Source: Desulfuromonadaceae bacterium (GTDB lineage: Bacteria; Desulfobacterota; Desulfuromonadia; Geobacterales; Pseudopelobacteraceae). Taken from it: a stretch of 64,000 bases of DNA. Each line of letters opens with the position of its first letter. The stretch's first letter is position 1. Positions 41,737-50,352 of this stretch are shown here, piece by piece. The notes beneath the pieces were generated by a model. That model was not told the origin of the DNA. It worked only from the letters and a program-made list of their open reading frames with translations, and did not search any database. The translations under genes were made by a program, and so were the position numbers. The stretch lies in NCBI GenBank assembly GCA_028681335.1, contig JAQUIT010000006.1:124001-188000 (forward strand), written 5' to 3'.

Positions 41737-42423
41737 ATGAAAGAGACCGGGAACCATCTGAAGACGCTTGAAAACATACCCATATTTTCCTGTCTGCTTC
41801 CTGATGAAAAAACCAGGTTCAATCAGATTGTCATGGAGAAACGTTTCAAAAAGAACTCCATTATCCTTATGGAGGATGACTCCAAAAACTTCATGTACGT
41901 TATCTTTTCGGGGAAAATAAAGGTCGTTCAGACAAATCCGGAAGGCAAGGAGCAGATTCTGGTCATTCGCAAGCGGGGGGACTTTTTTGGAGAAATGACG
42001 CTTCTGGACGGCAAGTCCCAGCCGGCGTCAATCGTGGCAATGGAGGATGCGACGGTAGGCCTGATCTCTAAAATGGATTTCGAAACGTACTTCATGAAAG
42101 ACACTCACGTGCTGAAGCAGATCATCTCGCTACTCTGTGAAAGGCTGCGCGAATCATGGGTGATGCTGCGGGTTCTCGGCCTGTCTGATGCGGAAACGAG
42201 GGTGCGGGCCGTGCTCGCCCACATCAGCTCGATTTACGGCATCAAGGATGTGAGAGGCATCATCATTCCCCTCAAACTTACCCACAAGGAAATAGCAGAC
42301 TATGCGGCACTCACCAGAGAAACGGTCAGCAGGTTGCTGTCACGCCTCTGCCAGGCAGGCGAGATCGAAATCATCGGTAACAAGAACATTCTCCTCAAGA
42401 ACTCGTTTACCATACCGCACTGA
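41737..42423 (+). CDS. Crp/Fnr-family transcriptional regulator
   Basis: A 228-residue protein with an N-terminal cyclic-nucleotide-binding-type beta barrel (NFMYVIFSGKIKVVQTNPEGKEQILVIRKRGDFFGEMTLLDGKSQPAS), the dimerisation helix (HVLKQIISLLCERLRES) and a C-terminal winged helix (PLKLTHKEIADYAALTRETVSRLLSRLCQAGEI). FNR-type cysteines are absent, so oxygen sensing through an iron-sulfur cluster is unlikely. It starts 26 bases after the diguanylate cyclase and may be co-transcribed with it. Its effector and targets cannot be read from the sequence. Confidence 0.92.
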   Translation: MKETGNHLKTLENIPIFSCLLPDEKTRFNQIVMEKRFKKNSIILMEDDSKNFMYVIFSGKIKVVQTNPEGKEQILVIRKRGDFFGEMTLLDGKSQPASIVAMEDATVGLISKMDFETYFMKDTHVLKQIISLLCERLRESWVMLRVLGLSDAETRVRAVLAHISSIYGIKDVRGIIIPLKLTHKEIADYAALTRETVSRLLSRLCQAGEIEIIGNKNILLKNSFTIPH

Positions 42424-42464
42424 AAGTGGTTTTATACTCAGAGGAAACGCTGGACATTCACGGA

Positions 42465-45029
42465 CTACCCCCAAATAAGGTAGCCCGGTTCATAACAGTT
42501 CCCCAAAACCTTATGCCTCGGCATGATCCGCAGCATGAAACCATGGCGACCACAGAAACGGCATTCGAGGACAGCACTGAACTCGAAACGCCCGTTGCCA
42601 AGGTCACTGCTCATCTCAAGAGGCACCGTCTCCCCGCCGCGAATATTTCCGGTTGAATCCAGAACACCGAAATACCCTTCAACAGAGACCTCGTCAGCCG
42701 GAATCTCGCCAAGCATTATACGCGCAGAAACCGGAACGGTACTGCCAACGGCAATGGAGTCTCCGACCCGGGCTTCGACCTTTTCGATAGACACCTGAGG
42801 CCACGCTTTCAGCACATGTTCTTTCCAGCGCACCAGGTCGAGAGCAAGCGCCAGCCCACCTTCCACGAGACGGTTCCACTGGGTATATGACGGAAGGTAG
42901 GAGTGGCCGGTATACTCCTGCACCATGCGATCGGTTGAAAAAACCGGGCAGAGACTCTGCATGGACGCCTTCATGGTGGCAATCCACGAGCGGGGAATAT
43001 CATCGCTTCCCCGCTCATAGAAATGTGGAATAACCTCTTTTTCCAAAAGATCGTACAGGGCCCGCCCCTCGACCTGATTCTGGTACTCGATATCGTCGTA
43101 GACCTCTCCCTTGCCGATAGCCCAGCCGTTATTCCCCTGATACCCCTCGCACCACCAGCCGTCGAGAATACTCATATTAAGCCCGCCGTTGAAGGCAACC
43201 TTCATGCCGCTGGTGCCGCTCGCCTCCATAGGCCGGAGCGGAGTATTGAGCCAGACATCGGCCCCCTGCACCAGATGCCGCGCCACCTCCATGTCATAAT
43301 CCTCAATGAAGACAATGCGGTGCCGGAAACGCTCCTCATGTGAAGCCTGAACAATCTGGCGTATCAGTTCCTTCCCCTCATGGTCCTGCGGATGGGCCTT
43401 GCCGGCAAAGATGAACTGCACCGGCATAGCCGGATTATTGAGAATTTTTTCCAGACGGTCAGGGTCGCGGAACAGCAGCGTCCCTCGCTTGTAGGTGGCA
43501 AAACGACGGGCAAAACCGATCGTCAGCACTTCCGGGTCAAGCACCTCCTCGGCGGTTGCGATCTCCTTGGCGGTAGCACCCACCTTGACTAACTGTTCTT
43601 TCAGCCGCTTCCGGGCAAAATCCACCAGTTTTTCACGACTGCTCAAGCGTGTGCGCCAGAGCTCGGCATCCGGAATTTTGGCGATGCGGCGCCAGACACT
43701 GTGATCGGTCGGGTCGTCCATCCAGCGTGTACCAAGATAGCGTATCAGCAGGCTGGCCATATGATTGGACATCCAGGTGCGGGTATGTACGCCGTTGGTG
43801 ACCGAAGTCAACGGCAGCTGTTCTTCCGGCAGTTCCGGCCAGGCATTTTTCCACATCTTGCGCGACACTTCACCATGCAACTGACTGACACCGTTGGCGT
43901 GCCCGGCCAACTTGAGCGCCAGCACCGCCATACAGAAAGCCTCCTGCTGGTTTTTGGGGTTCTGCCGTCCCAGAGCGATGAATTCGGCACGACTGATACC
44001 GAGCGACTTTAAATAGCCGCTAAAAAACTTATCCATCAGCTCCACGGGAAAGTGGTCGATACCTGCCTCTACCGGAGTATGGGTGGTAAACACATTGCCG
44101 GCCCTGACGATCTCCCGGGCCGCGCAGAAACTGATGCTACGTCTTTCCATCAGCAACCGGATACGCTCCAGCGACAAAAAGGCGGCATGCCCCTCGTTCA
44201 TGTGACAGACGTTCGGAATGATGCCAAGTTTTCGCAGGGCGCGAATACCACCAATCCCCAGCAGAATCTCCTGGATCATGCGCATCTCCTTGTCGCCAAA
44301 ATAGAGCTGCGCAGTTATCAGGCGGTCTTCCGGGCTGTTCTCTTTCAGGTTGGTGTCCAGCAGATAGAGCGGTACGCGGCCGACCTGCACCCGCCATATT
44401 CTTACCATGAATTTTCGCGAACCGAACTCCAGCTCAAACAGCAGAGGTGCACCGTTTTCGTCACGTTCAAGAATCAACGGCAGGTTATAAAAATCATTTT
44501 CGGGATAATACTCCTGCTGCCACCCATCGTTATTGAGGTATTGGCGGAAATACCCCTGCCGGTAGAGCAGACCGACTCCGACGAGCGGCAGTCCCAGATC
44601 TGAAGCCGACTTGAGATGATCACCCGCCAGAATGCCCAAGCCACCGGAATAGATCGGCAACGACTCATGCAGTCCGAATTCCATCGAAAAATAAGCTACC
44701 TGCATCTTCGAGGCATCCGGAAAGGTCTTCTGGAACCAGGTTTTAGCGGTAAGGTACTCGTCCAGTTTCTCTTCAACCAGTGCCAAGTGAGCCATAAAAC
44801 CCTCGTCGCTTTTGAGCGCGTCGAGGGTTGTCTGCTGCATGATACCGATCATTTCGACCGGATTGTGACGCGTTGACTTCCACAGGTCGGTATCCATCCG
44901 CCGGAACAGGTTGGTGCCATCCGGTTCCCAGCACCACCACAGGTTGTAGGCGATACGCTGGAGTGCCATCAGCTCATCCGTCAATGACGGCACTACGGTG
45001 AATTTGTGCAACATCCTGGTAAAATCCAT
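42465..45029 (-). CDS. glgP: Alpha-glucan (glycogen/maltodextrin) phosphorylase
   Basis: About 854 residues from ATG 45029, preceded by GGGAGG; the upstream ATG has no ribosome site. It is the short-type bacterial/archaeal phosphorylase with the N-terminal DUF3417 region (LMALQRIAYNLWWCWEPDG). Core motifs: AYFSMEFGLHESLPIYSGGLGILAGDH, the VCHMNEGHAAFLSLERIR site, the pyridoxal-phosphate lysine in MEASGTSGMKVAFNGGLNMSILDGWW and QFIFAGKAHPQDHEGKELI. It releases glucose-1-phosphate from alpha-1,4-glucan in the cytoplasm. The gene converges on the Crp/Fnr gene (41 bases between stops) and follows the Hsp20 operon. Confidence 0.95.
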   Translation of the reverse strand: MDFTRMLHKFTVVPSLTDELMALQRIAYNLWWCWEPDGTNLFRRMDTDLWKSTRHNPVEMIGIMQQTTLDALKSDEGFMAHLALVEEKLDEYLTAKTWFQKTFPDASKMQVAYFSMEFGLHESLPIYSGGLGILAGDHLKSASDLGLPLVGVGLLYRQGYFRQYLNNDGWQQEYYPENDFYNLPLILERDENGAPLLFELEFGSRKFMVRIWRVQVGRVPLYLLDTNLKENSPEDRLITAQLYFGDKEMRMIQEILLGIGGIRALRKLGIIPNVCHMNEGHAAFLSLERIRLLMERRSISFCAAREIVRAGNVFTTHTPVEAGIDHFPVELMDKFFSGYLKSLGISRAEFIALGRQNPKNQQEAFCMAVLALKLAGHANGVSQLHGEVSRKMWKNAWPELPEEQLPLTSVTNGVHTRTWMSNHMASLLIRYLGTRWMDDPTDHSVWRRIAKIPDAELWRTRLSSREKLVDFARKRLKEQLVKVGATAKEIATAEEVLDPEVLTIGFARRFATYKRGTLLFRDPDRLEKILNNPAMPVQFIFAGKAHPQDHEGKELIRQIVQASHEERFRHRIVFIEDYDMEVARHLVQGADVWLNTPLRPMEASGTSGMKVAFNGGLNMSILDGWWCEGYQGNNGWAIGKGEVYDDIEYQNQVEGRALYDLLEKEVIPHFYERGSDDIPRSWIATMKASMQSLCPVFSTDRMVQEYTGHSYLPSYTQWNRLVEGGLALALDLVRWKEHVLKAWPQVSIEKVEARVGDSIAVGSTVPVSARIMLGEIPADEVSVEGYFGVLDSTGNIRGGETVPLEMSSDLGNGRFEFSAVLECRFCGRHGFMLRIMPRHKVLGNCYEPGYLIWG

Positions 45030-45131
45030 GTATAGCCTCCCGCTAAACAGTCCGGCAACCTCACGACCCGGCATATTGAAGGCCGCGTAGAGCGGCCTTC
45101 ACAACAAAGGAATCAATAACGTCCGGCGATA

Positions 45132-45623
45132 TCAACGTGACCAGTTCACCCTGACGGGGCTGTCGGCATCGCTCCAGGTAATATTCAGCTCTCCGGCATG
45201 TGACCGAAAGACCTCCCGGCCTATTTTCTCGGCAAGTTTTGCGTCCGTAGTCTTAATGATTACACTCTCTTTTTCAAAGCTGGTATCCATGACTCTGCCG
45301 AGCGGATTTTTTCTCGCTGCGCCGTGGGCCGTGTTATTGATCTGGTTGTCTATCTCGGCTTTATGCTCTGTGAAGTAACTGCCACTCAGGGCAACAATCC
45401 CCGCCGGGTTTTGATCGGCAATCCGGCGGCAGGCCGGACAGACGAGCGCCTGCCCACCAGCCGGCACTTCGTCCTTTTCACCATACCGCCAGCGTTTATT
45501 GCTGAATACCGCTCCACACCCGCAATATCCCCCACCCTTGACTCCACCGCTCTCCTTGTAGACGTCAAGACTTCGCGGAGTGCGCTGCCCCTTCTCCTCC
45601 GTTTTTCTTATTGTGGTAACCAT
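45132..45623 (-). CDS. Zinc-ribbon protein of the BCAM0308 type
   Basis: About 163 residues from ATG 45623 (GGGAGG upstream). Two CxC/CxxC knuckles, YCGCGAVFS and LVCPACRRI, form a zinc ribbon near the N-terminus. The C-terminal half (SVIIKTTDAKLAEKIGREVFRSHAGELNITW) is a small alpha-beta domain reminiscent of NMD3-like RNA-binding pieces. The overall look matches a family often encoded beside heat-shock genes. It is the last gene of the Hsp20 operon, 64 bases after the third chaperone. Function unknown; family name from memory. Confidence 0.65.
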   Translation of the reverse strand: MVTTIRKTEEKGQRTPRSLDVYKESGGVKGGGYCGCGAVFSNKRWRYGEKDEVPAGGQALVCPACRRIADQNPAGIVALSGSYFTEHKAEIDNQINNTAHGAARKNPLGRVMDTSFEKESVIIKTTDAKLAEKIGREVFRSHAGELNITWSDADSPVRVNWSR

Positions 45624-45686
45624 TATTATCGAACCTCCCTGAATGTAGTTAAAGCGGGGGCCAACGTTCACCTGCAGCAGAGGCAA

Positions 45687-46190
45687 TCAATCCACCGTAA
45701 TTTTACGCACCTTCTGCTTCGCCTCTTCACTTTTCGGCATCCTGATCTCCAGCACACCATCCTTGAATGTGGCGCGGGTTTTGTCGATCTTGATATCAAC
45801 CGGCAGCTGCAGCTTACGGTTGAACGATCCGAACGATCTCTCGACACAGTAATAATCCTTGCGTTCGGTCCGCTCTTCCGTTTTTTTCTCCCCGGAAATG
45901 GTTACAACATTGTCGGCAAAATCGATGCTGATCTCATCTTTTTTCATTCCGGGTATATCCGCTTTGATGACAAGATCATCCCCCTCTTCAAACATATCGA
46001 CCGAAGCGGAGACATCGGCAAACTCAGGCAACTTAAGCCGCGGCATCCAGGACGGCGCAAAAAAACGGCGCTGGAAAAAGTCCTCAAACATCCTCTCCAT
46101 CTGCTCAAGCGGAGCGATATATTTCTGCATTTCGCCTTTTCGTTCACCGCCTGATTTCTTGACCGCTACTTCCTGTTTGTCGTTGGACAT
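45687..46190 (-). CDS. Hsp20/alpha-crystallin small heat-shock protein (third of operon)
   Basis: A 167-residue protein with a Lys/Glu-rich N-terminal arm, the FFQRRFFAPSW region and the alpha-crystallin domain (VDMFEEGDDLVIKADIPGMKKDEISIDFADNVVTISGEKK to FSRKL-like FNRKLQLPVDIKIDKTRATFKDGVLEIRMPK). It ends KQKVRKITVD, carrying an I/V-x-I/V-type tail. Family members are ATP-independent holdases. Among the three copies here this has the longest N-terminal arm, so it may assemble or choose clients differently. Confidence 0.93.
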   Translation of the reverse strand: MSNDKQEVAVKKSGGERKGEMQKYIAPLEQMERMFEDFFQRRFFAPSWMPRLKLPEFADVSASVDMFEEGDDLVIKADIPGMKKDEISIDFADNVVTISGEKKTEERTERKDYYCVERSFGSFNRKLQLPVDIKIDKTRATFKDGVLEIRMPKSEEAKQKVRKITVD

Positions 46191-46225
46191 GTGCTAATCC
46201 TCCTTTTAAAAGTGTCTATTAATTA

Positions 46226-46630
46226 CTAGCCTGCCTTTATCTCTATCTTACGCGGCTTGGCCGCTTCCGCCAGTGGAGACCTGAGTGTCAGGACACCATT
46301 ACTGAACCCGGCCTTGGCCTTTTCGTGGTCCAGACTCTCCGGCATCGTAAACTGGCGATAATACGTGGCCAGCTCAAATTCAGTGTAGAGTGGACGCCCC
46401 GGCATGCAGCGTGTCACGGGGGCGTTGACGGTCAGAATCCCCTTGTCGACATTTATATCAACAGCCTCTTTTGACGCCCCCGGTATATCGACGATAACGG
46501 TCAACCCGTCCGCCGTCTCTATAATATCCACCGGCGGCTTGAGGTATCGTTCACTGGCCCTTGTCTCTTCATGGCTCTGAAGTTTTTTCCCTTCGTCTCG
46601 CTTTGCAACATCGGTATCTGGCATAATCAA
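46226..46630 (-). CDS. Hsp20/alpha-crystallin small heat-shock protein (second of operon)
   Basis: A 134-residue protein: a short charged N-terminus (DVAKRDEGKKLQSHEETRASERYLKPPVDI) and the alpha-crystallin domain (ETADGLTVIVDIPGASKEAVDINVDKGILTV, then YYRQFTMPESLDHEKAKAGFSNGVLTLRSPL), ending in PRKIEIKAG with the I-x-I anchor. It lacks the usual aromatic-rich N-terminal arm and so may form smaller oligomers. It sits 42 bases after the first copy and 35 before the third. Confidence 0.92.
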   Translation of the reverse strand: MIMPDTDVAKRDEGKKLQSHEETRASERYLKPPVDIIETADGLTVIVDIPGASKEAVDINVDKGILTVNAPVTRCMPGRPLYTEFELATYYRQFTMPESLDHEKAKAGFSNGVLTLRSPLAEAAKPRKIEIKAG

Positions 46631-46672
46631 TAATCTCCTTTCATCGTCAATGGCTGCGCTGTGGCGCGCACG

Positions 46673-47122
46673 CTATGCAGGTTTAATTTCAATTTTACGG
46701 GGTATGGCGGATTCGGCTTTGCCAAGGGTGATCTGCATGATGCCGTCCTTGCACTCGGCGTTGATCTTATCAGGGTTGATGTCTACCGGCAGGTTCACCG
46801 TGCGGGAAAATTTGCCGTAACCTATCTCGCTGCGATGCACGACCTGCCCTTCCTGATCCTCTATCTGTTTCCGTTCTCCACTGATCGTGATGCTGTTACT
46901 TATTACCGAAACGTCCAGCCCACCCGGCTCGACACCCGGCACCAGAGCATCAACATAAAGGTTACCATCGTCCTCGCTGAAGTTGACAAGAGGAAAGCGC
47001 CGCGTTGTCACCGGCGCAAGAAATGCCGTCCCGAAGGGGCGCCCTAATCCGGCGCTGCGGAACGCTTCATCAACCTCTTTCTTCAGACTATCCAGTTCCC
47101 TGAACATATCCCAACTTGCCAT
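46673..47122 (-). CDS. Hsp20/alpha-crystallin small heat-shock protein (first of operon)
   Basis: A 149-residue protein with N-terminal SWDMFRELDSLKKEVDEAF, typical of class-A bacterial Hsp20, and the alpha-crystallin domain (FSEDDGNLYVDALVPGVEPGGLDVSVISNSITISGERK, YGKFSRTVNLPVDINPDKINAECKDGIMQITL), ending PRKIEIKPA. AAGGAGGAG precedes ATG 47122. It heads the operon of three Hsp20 genes and a zinc-ribbon gene. No clear sigma-32-type promoter was spotted upstream, so heat-shock regulation is presumed rather than shown. Confidence 0.93.
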   Translation of the reverse strand: MASWDMFRELDSLKKEVDEAFRSAGLGRPFGTAFLAPVTTRRFPLVNFSEDDGNLYVDALVPGVEPGGLDVSVISNSITISGERKQIEDQEGQVVHRSEIGYGKFSRTVNLPVDINPDKINAECKDGIMQITLGKAESAIPRKIEIKPA

Positions 47123-47665
47123 AGCACTCCTCCTTACCGTTTATTGTCAGCAGAGGATCAAGTTCACATTCCATGCCGCCACAAGCAGACAAAATAGCCT
47201 TTAACTTCGACATGTTATGAACGAGCGATGTGCCTGTGAATGTTGAATATTTATCTGCAACAGAGTAACGGCAGGCGCGAACAACGGTAACATTTCGAAT
47301 TACAACGACTTTATGCGTAGTAATTATTTACTGCCATGTCGTTTTTTTAACATTGCGCCACAGCCTCAGACGGCAGCCAAAAGTCCGTTATGTATCCAGG
47401 TAGAAACATCAAAAGGGGATGTAACAAACAGAGCTTGCGGTAAAATAACTAACTTCCCTTTCCGGCTCTTGCTACCGGAAGGCAGCCTGCCTGAGTCCAC
47501 CTGCTCCGCGTAATCTCACGGCAAAGAACCTACCACCACAGCACGACAACAGAAGTCATAACAAGCTTATTTCACTAACATATTCAGACTGGTGTTTTGG
47601 CATATCGTATGAATACCCAGGCTGGTGGACCTAACAAGAAACTATTGACGACTGCAGGATGCCCC
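47123..47665. other. Divergent intergenic region between hsp20 operon and suf-like pair
   Basis: No gene is supported beyond an alternative upstream start for the ATPase gene (ATG 47597). The region should contain the promoters of both divergent units. AT-rich patches occur around 47200-47340, without convincing consensus. Confidence 0.4.
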
Positions 47666-48382
47666 GTGAAGCTTCTCGAATTACACAACATCCGCTTTAG
47701 CACAACCGGCCGCGAGATTCTGTCGGGGCTGACCCTGACCGTAGAAGCCGGTGAAGTCCATGCGCTGCTCGGCACCAACGGCACCGGCAAGAGCACCCTT
47801 GCCAACATCATCATGGGGTGCCGGGGATTTCGCCCGCTCTCCGGTGAGATTTTTTTTGCCGACACCCTGATTAATGACCTGGAGATTCACGAGCGGGCGC
47901 GACTCGGCATCTGCATGGCGTGGCAGGAACCGGCCCGGTTCGAGGGACTGCGAGTGCGGGACTACCTCTCGCTGGGGATGACGGTTGAACCGCCGGAGGA
48001 AGTTCTCAAGCTGACAGGACTGGAACCGTCGCTCTACCTGAAGCGCATGGTTGACCGTTCCCTGAGCGGCGGAGAACGCAAGCGCATCGAACTGGCCTCG
48101 GTCCTGGCGCTGCGGCCGAAACTGGCGATTCTCGACGAGCCGGATTCCGGGATCGACATGCTCTCCACCGATGACATCATCAGGGTGTTGGAAAGCCTGC
48201 GCAACGGCGGCAGTGCCGTGCTCCTGATCACCCACCGGGACGAGATCGCCGCCGCTGCCGACCGGGCCTCACAGATCTGTGGCGGCACGATTGTAGCGAC
48301 CGGCAGCCCCGCCCAGGTGGCCGCCGACTTCAAAGCCAGAAAATGCATATCCTGCAACGGGGAGGTTTGTAATGATGAATGA
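47666..48382 (+). CDS. SufC-like ABC ATPase of a minimal SUF (Sms-type) system
   Basis: About 239 residues from GTG 47666, which yields KLLELHNIRFSTTGREILSGL; an ATG at 47597 would add 23 unmatched residues and is the alternative. SufC-type features: VHALLGTNGTGKSTLANIIMG (Walker A), MAWQEPARFEGLRVRDYL, VDRSLSGGERKRIELASVLALRPKLAILDEPDSGIDML (signature and Walker B) and LLITHRDE. The C-terminus CISCNGEVCN contains cysteines that SufC usually lacks. It overlaps the SufB/D-like gene by 11 bases. It should drive scaffold opening in iron-sulfur cluster assembly. Confidence 0.85.
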   Translation: MKLLELHNIRFSTTGREILSGLTLTVEAGEVHALLGTNGTGKSTLANIIMGCRGFRPLSGEIFFADTLINDLEIHERARLGICMAWQEPARFEGLRVRDYLSLGMTVEPPEEVLKLTGLEPSLYLKRMVDRSLSGGERKRIELASVLALRPKLAILDEPDSGIDMLSTDDIIRVLESLRNGGSAVLLITHRDEIAAAADRASQICGGTIVATGSPAQVAADFKARKCISCNGEVCNDE

Positions 48383-49310
48383 GTTTGATGAGCTGCTGAC
48401 GGCGCTGGGGAGCGCCGGAGGCGACCGGGCAATCCTGGATGATCCTGAGACCGCCCATCTGGTGGTGATCGGGAAACGAATCGTCAGTTCGCGCAGCTTG
48501 CCGGGGCTGGATGTGGAAGCCGCTGAAACAGAGGGGGGCGTCCGCTTGAAGATCCTCCTCCGCGAGGGTGTCCATCTGACGACACCGGTCCATACCTGTT
48601 TCGGGGTTGTGCATAGCCGCGGCGACCAGCACATCGAAATCGAGGTCACCCTGGAACCGGATTCCTCGGCCCGCTTCATCGCCCACTGCCTCTTTCCGAA
48701 TGCAGAGCATGTCCGCCATAGTATGGATGCCACTGTCGAAATCGGGGCAGGAGCAACGCTGGGCTATCAGGAACGGCATTACCACGGCCCCCATGGCGGA
48801 ATTGAGGTAATGCCGAAAGCAACCGTCAGGATCGGCAGCGGCGGCCGCTACACGTCGGACTTTACCCTCACGGATGGCCGTGTAGGCAGCCTCGACATCG
48901 ACTATGAGGTGGACGCGGCGGCAGATGCCGTCGTCGAGCTGACGGCGCGGGTATTCGGGCATGGCAACGATGAGATCCGCATCCGCGAACGTGTCGTGCT
49001 GGGCGGGCAGAACGCCCGCGGCATCATCAAGACGAGAATCGCCGTCGAGGATGATTCTCTCGCCGAAATAACGGGGATTACGGAGGGAAATGCCGCCGGA
49101 GCCCGTGGCCACGTGGACTGCATGGAGATCATCCGTGGACAGGCCGTGGCCAAGGCAATCCCGATCGTCAGCGTCACGCACCCCCAGGCCAAGGTCACCC
49201 ACGAAGCAGCCATCGGCAGCGTTGACAAACATCAGCTCGAAACGCTCATGGCTCATGGGCTCTCCCCGGAGGAGGCGGTTGATGTTATCGTCAAGGGGAT
49301 GCTAGGATAG
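48372..49310 (+). CDS. SufB/SufD-like scaffold of a minimal SUF (Sms-type) system
   Basis: A 312-residue protein, much shorter than SufB or SufD (about 420-480). It retains the parallel beta-helix core (THTCFGVVHSRGDQHIEIEV, ERHYHGPHGGIEVMPKATVRIGSGGRYTSDFTL) and the conserved SufB-type C-terminus (GHVDCMEIIRGQAVAKAIPIVSVTHPQAKVTHEAAIGSVDKHQLETLMAHGLSPEEAVDVIVKGML), with the Cys and Glu-Ala pair used for cluster binding. With one ATPase and one scaffold the locus matches the two-gene minimal SUF/Sms arrangement. No SufS or SufU neighbours were seen. Confidence 0.85.
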   Translation: MMNEFDELLTALGSAGGDRAILDDPETAHLVVIGKRIVSSRSLPGLDVEAAETEGGVRLKILLREGVHLTTPVHTCFGVVHSRGDQHIEIEVTLEPDSSARFIAHCLFPNAEHVRHSMDATVEIGAGATLGYQERHYHGPHGGIEVMPKATVRIGSGGRYTSDFTLTDGRVGSLDIDYEVDAAADAVVELTARVFGHGNDEIRIRERVVLGGQNARGIIKTRIAVEDDSLAEITGITEGNAAGARGHVDCMEIIRGQAVAKAIPIVSVTHPQAKVTHEAAIGSVDKHQLETLMAHGLSPEEAVDVIVKGMLG

Positions 49311-49341
49311 CATGTAATATATCAGCAAGCGGAGGTTCAGC

Positions 49342-50352
49342 ATGAAGGAAGCCATGTTTTACACACGGGAGGGAGACACGCATGTGCGTTGCGGCCTGTG
49401 CCGTTTCGGCTGCCTGATCAGCGACGGCGCCCGGGGCAACTGCGGGGTCCGTGAAAACCGCGGCGGCACGCTCTACAGCCTCGTCTACGGCAAGCTCTGC
49501 GCCGAACATGTGGATCCGATCGAGAAGAAGCCGCTCTTCCACGTCATGCCGGGCAGCAAATCCTACTCCATAGCCACGGAGGGGTGCAACTTCCATTGCC
49601 GTCACTGCCAGAACTACTCCATCTCCCAGGTGGAACGAAACGCGCCGGTCCGGGGAAGGGAGCAGACGCCGCACGAAACCGTGCAGCTGGCCATGGACAA
49701 TGATTGCGACTCGATTTCCTACACCTATACCGAGCCGACAATCTTCTATGAATTTGCCTACGATACCGCCCGTCTCGCCCACGAAGCAGCGCTGAAGAAC
49801 ATCTTCGTCACCAATGGCTACATAAGCAGGGAGGCGCTGGCAACCATCGCCCCTTTTCTCGATGCCGCCAATATCGACCTGAAGGGTTTTTCCGAAGAGT
49901 TCTACCGCGACATCGTCCACGCCCGCCTCTCGGAGGTGCTCGACTCGATCATCGAATACCGCAAACAGGGGATCTGGATCGAACTGACCACCCTGATCAT
50001 CCCCGGCCTCAACGACTCCGACAACGAACTGCAGGGCATAGCGAAATTCATCACCACCAACCTGGGAGCTGATGTTCCCTGGCATGTCACCCAGTTCTAC
50101 CCGACCCACACATTGACCGACCGCCCCAGGACCCCGGTGGAGACCCTGCGCCGCGCACGCGACATCGGCATTGCCGCCGGTTTGCATTACGTTTACGAAG
50201 GCAACGTCCCCGGCGAAGGGGGAGAGAACACCTACTGCCCTTCCTGTTCGTCCCTTCTGGTCAAGCGCTACGGCTACGCCATCGAGGCGAACAGGATCAG
50301 TAACGGAGCATGTCCCGACTGCAACGCCGCCATCGCCGGGATCGGCCTGTGA
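49342..50352 (+). CDS. amrS: AmmeMemoRadiSam-system radical SAM enzyme
   Basis: A 336-residue radical SAM enzyme. The cluster motif is CNFHCRHCQNY (CxxxCxxC, about residues 79-86). Before it is a cysteine-rich entry (VRCGLCRFGCLISDGARGNCGVRENRGG), and near the end a rubredoxin-like CPSC/CPDC pair (NTYCPSCSSLLVKR, GACPDCNAAI) as in AmrS proteins. Other motifs are YTYTEPTIFYEFAYD and ANIDLKGFSEEFYR. The AmrA and AmrB (Memo/AMMECR1) partners are not in the window. It follows the Suf-like pair by 31 bases, sensible for an Fe-S enzyme, and overlaps pcm. Confidence 0.9.
   Translation: MKEAMFYTREGDTHVRCGLCRFGCLISDGARGNCGVRENRGGTLYSLVYGKLCAEHVDPIEKKPLFHVMPGSKSYSIATEGCNFHCRHCQNYSISQVERNAPVRGREQTPHETVQLAMDNDCDSISYTYTEPTIFYEFAYDTARLAHEAALKNIFVTNGYISREALATIAPFLDAANIDLKGFSEEFYRDIVHARLSEVLDSIIEYRKQGIWIELTTLIIPGLNDSDNELQGIAKFITTNLGADVPWHVTQFYPTHTLTDRPRTPVETLRRARDIGIAAGLHYVYEGNVPGEGGENTYCPSCSSLLVKRYGYAIEANRISNGACPDCNAAIAGIGL

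Noticed and set aside
48330-49256. Long minus-strand frame opposite the SufB/D-like gene
   Set aside because: It is antisense to a well-supported gene with no motifs or ribosome site of its own.
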